64,000 nucleotides of DNA from Novosphingobium sp. PhB57 (lineage in GTDB: Bacteria; Pseudomonadota; Alphaproteobacteria; Sphingomonadales; Sphingomonadaceae). The position numbers and the translations under genes were made by a program. The notes below the pieces were generated by a model. It did no database searches. It was given only the letters and a program-made list of their open reading frames with translations, and was not told the DNA's origin. The stretch spans positions 682,001 through 746,000 of the forward strand of contig NZ_SMBO01000001.1 of NCBI RefSeq assembly GCF_004342985.1, given 5' to 3'. Shown here piece after piece: positions 61,912 through 64,000 of the stretch (the first letter of the stretch is position 1; the number at the start of each line of letters is the position of its first letter).

Positions 61912-64000
61912 TGCGGATTCCCTCCGGAATTACCCGGGGCAGGGGTTGGCGAAGGCGTGGCTGCAGGCGCCGGGGCCGCGGGCTGATCGGCCGCATCGGG
62001 CTCAGGCGCGGGAGAAGCGGCATCGCGCACGATCGGCTGTGCCGGATCCTGCGGAGCGTCGTCGCCCTGGAGCTTGCGGTTTTCCTCCTCGGCCGAAACG
62101 GCGGGAGCACCTACGCCATATTGCGCGGAGTAAGTGCGGTAGCGCGCCTCGAGCCGCTCCTTGGGCGTGCCGCCCCACTTCTTCTCCAGTTCGGTCAGGA
62201 CATCCATGCCCTTCTGCTTGTCGAAGACGTACGTCAGCACGTCGCGGGCGATGGGATAGGCCGATCCGGAACCGCCGCCGTGCTCCACCACGACCGAACA
62301 GGCAAAGCGCGGATTGTCGAACGGCGCGAAGCAGATGAAGTGGCCGTGGTCGCGATGCTTCCAGAGGCCGCCTTTGCCGCTGCCGACGTTGAGGCCGACG
62401 ACTTGCGCCGTACCGGTCTTGCCGGCGAGCTTGATATCCGGGAACGGCAGGCGTGCGTGAGGCGCGGAGCCCGGGCCATTGGCAACATCGGACATGGCCT
62501 GCCGCACATAAGCAAGGTGATCGTCGGGAATGCCGAGCGAGGGCGCGACTTCCTGCTCGTGCCCGTGAACCAGGCGCGGCATGATGATCCTGCCGCTGGC
62601 CAGACGGGAAGCCTGGATCACCTGTTGCAGCGGATTGACCAGGAAGTAGCCCTGACCGATCGTGGCATTGACCGTATCGAAGGTCTGCCATTCCTTGCCG
62701 TATTTCTTCAGCTTCCAGGCCGGGTTCGGCACCGTGCCGTAGGACTGGCCCGAGACCGGCAGCGGGAAGTCATGGCCAAGGCCGAGCCGGCCGGCCATCG
62801 CCGCGATCGGGTCCATGCCGATTCGCTGGGCGAAGTGATAGAAATAGACGTCGCAGCTCTGGTAGATGCCCTTGGCCATGTTGACCTGGCCGTGACCGCG
62901 GTGGTTCCAGCAGTGGAACACGCGGTTGCCCACGCGCAGACCGCCGCCGCAGAACACCGATTCGTTAGGGTCCAGCCCGGCTTCCATGAAGGACAGCGCG
63001 ACCATCGGCTTGACGGTCGAGCCCGGCGGATAGAGCCCGCGCAGCACTTTGTTGCGCAGCGGCACATGGTCGTCGTCCGACAGCATCTTCCATTCGAGAC
63101 GGCCGATACCATCGGAAAAGCTGTTGGGGTCGAAGCTGGGCATCGAGCACATCGCGAGGATGTCGCCGGTCTGGCAGTCCATCACTACGACGGCCGCCGA
63201 TTCGGGGCCGATTCGCCGGGAGGCGTAGTCCTGAATGTCGGCGTCGATGGTGAGCTTCAGCGTCTTGCCGGGAACGTCCTCGCGCGTGTCGAGATCGCGC
63301 ACGATCCGGCCCGAAGCGGTGACTTCGACACGGCGGGCGCCGGGTTTGCCGCGCAAGTCCTTCTCGTAGAACTTCTCGAGCGCGTCCTTGCCCACTTTGT
63401 AGCCCGGCGTGATCAGAACCGGGTCACGGTCCTTTTCATACTCTTCCGCCGAGGCGGGGCCGACATAGCCGATCAAGTGCCCAACCGAAGGACCCTGCGG
63501 GTAGAACCGCGAGAAACCGCGCTGGGTGACGACGCCCGGAAGGTCGGGCAAACGCACGCTGACAGCCGCGAACGTATCCCAGTCGAGACCGCTGGCGACT
63601 TCGACCGGCGCGAATCGCCGGGCGCGTTCCAGCTTGTCCTCCAGGTCCTGCATCGCGATCGGCGTCAGGTTGAGCAGTTTGCCCAGCGTCTGGATCGTGT
63701 GCGGCGCGTCCTGAACGCGTTCCGGAATGAGGTCGACACGGAAGTCCGCGCGGTTCGAAGCCAGCGGCGTGCCGTGGCGATCGAGTATCCAGCCGCGGCG
63801 AGGCGGTATCAGCGACAGGTTGACGCGGTTACTCTCGGCCTGAAGCTCGTATTTCGCGTTCTGGGCAATCGCCAGATAGCCGAGGCGAGCCGCCAGCAGC
63901 ACGCCGACGCCGCCCTGGATCGATCCCAGAACGATGCTGCGCCGGTCGAAACTGTTTCGAAGCGTGCCCGCGCTGACGTGGCGTTGCGGAAAGAAGCGCT
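61908..64000 (-). CDS. mrdA: Penicillin-binding protein 2, C-terminal part
   Basis: The class B transpeptidase partner of RodA. The frame is open to the window edge, so the N terminus is cut; about 697 codons are seen including residues upstream of the first possible GTG (63902), which read as coding (SIVLGSIQGGVGV before the membrane part). A pedestal domain and transpeptidase with PGSTVKPM (active Ser), SCD and AGKTGTAQ motifs. A 45-residue Pro/Ala tail ends the protein. The whole protein is probably about 700 aa. Confidence 0.95.
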   Translation of the reverse strand, partial: RFFPQRHVSAGTLRNSFDRRSIVLGSIQGGVGVLLAARLGYLAIAQNAKYELQAESNRVNLSLIPPRRGWILDRHGTPLASNRADFRVDLIPERVQDAPHTIQTLGKLLNLTPIAMQDLEDKLERARRFAPVEVASGLDWDTFAAVSVRLPDLPGVVTQRGFSRFYPQGPSVGHLIGYVGPASAEEYEKDRDPVLITPGYKVGKDALEKFYEKDLRGKPGARRVEVTASGRIVRDLDTREDVPGKTLKLTIDADIQDYASRRIGPESAAVVVMDCQTGDILAMCSMPSFDPNSFSDGIGRLEWKMLSDDDHVPLRNKVLRGLYPPGSTVKPMVALSFMEAGLDPNESVFCGGGLRVGNRVFHCWNHRGHGQVNMAKGIYQSCDVYFYHFAQRIGMDPIAAMAGRLGLGHDFPLPVSGQSYGTVPNPAWKLKKYGKEWQTFDTVNATIGQGYFLVNPLQQVIQASRLASGRIIMPRLVHGHEQEVAPSLGIPDDHLAYVRQAMSDVANGPGSAPHARLPFPDIKLAGKTGTAQVVGLNVGSGKGGLWKHRDHGHFICFAPFDNPRFACSVVVEHGGGSGSAYPIARDVLTYVFDKQKGMDVLTELEKKWGGTPKERLEARYRTYSAQYGVGAPAVSAEEENRKLQGDDAPQDPAQPIVRDAASPAPEPDAADQPAAPAPAATPSPTPAPGNSGGNPQ

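Overview
The window is a GC-rich, gene-dense chromosomal segment from an alphaproteobacterium, most likely a sphingomonad close to Novosphingobium. The main reason is gene order: a complete nuoA-N operon running into birA, coaX, a ribonuclease J and a small DUF1467 membrane protein, plus a GTTC-N7-GTTC SOS box at lexA, a ROSE-like thermometer at an hsp20 gene, and a ppiD-trpE-trpG-trpD-trpC-moaC-moeA-lexA run. I see no insertion sequence, integrase, prophage or CRISPR array; this is mostly core genome.

Layout: 1-235, start of a thiolase on the minus strand. 672-15712, the NADH:quinone oxidoreductase operon, with two extra small genes between nuoD and nuoE. 15709-19138, birA, coaX, rnj and DUF1467, ending at a bidirectional terminator. 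19199-25880, the least understood part: a minus-strand membrane-anchored coiled-coil protein faces four plus-strand genes (an Hpt-like protein, an unrecognised membrane protein, an unrecognised helical protein and a soluble histidine-kinase-like protein). Both phosphorelay-like proteins lack the phospho-accepting histidine. 25925-29378, a small membrane protein, citrate synthase and glutamyl-tRNA synthetase (minus). 29399-31621, ComEC-like. 31669-40999, minus-strand run for SOS repressor, molybdenum cofactor, tryptophan synthesis and periplasmic folding. 41303-44416, tpiA, secG, pyrG. 44552-46120, AEC transporter and Hsp20 (minus). 46331-47942, grxC, a nitrilase-family amidase and DUF1178. 48000-48076, tRNA-Arg(CCT). 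48144-52966, ribH, an HTH-RibB-RibX fusion, a crotonase, an SDR and a YihY-type protein (minus). 53074-60319, tamA, tamB, a tiny lipoprotein and a PilZ protein. 60402-60682, three tandem tRNA-Lys(CTT) genes. 60796-64000, rodA and the truncated mrdA (PBP2).

The genes are mostly housekeeping: respiration, vitamins (biotin ligation, CoA, riboflavin), tryptophan, translation, envelope biogenesis (TamAB, SecG, RodA/PBP2, PpiD) and stress response. The points most worth following up are the phosphorelay-like cluster without phospho-histidines at 21941-25880, the HTH-RibB protein with a nested palindrome over its own start region, the RNA-thermometer leader of hsp20, the lexA promoter that overlaps the moeA stop codon, the extra genes in the nuo operon, and a tiny lipoprotein coupled to tamB. 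All function calls come from reading translations and motifs; no database search was run.
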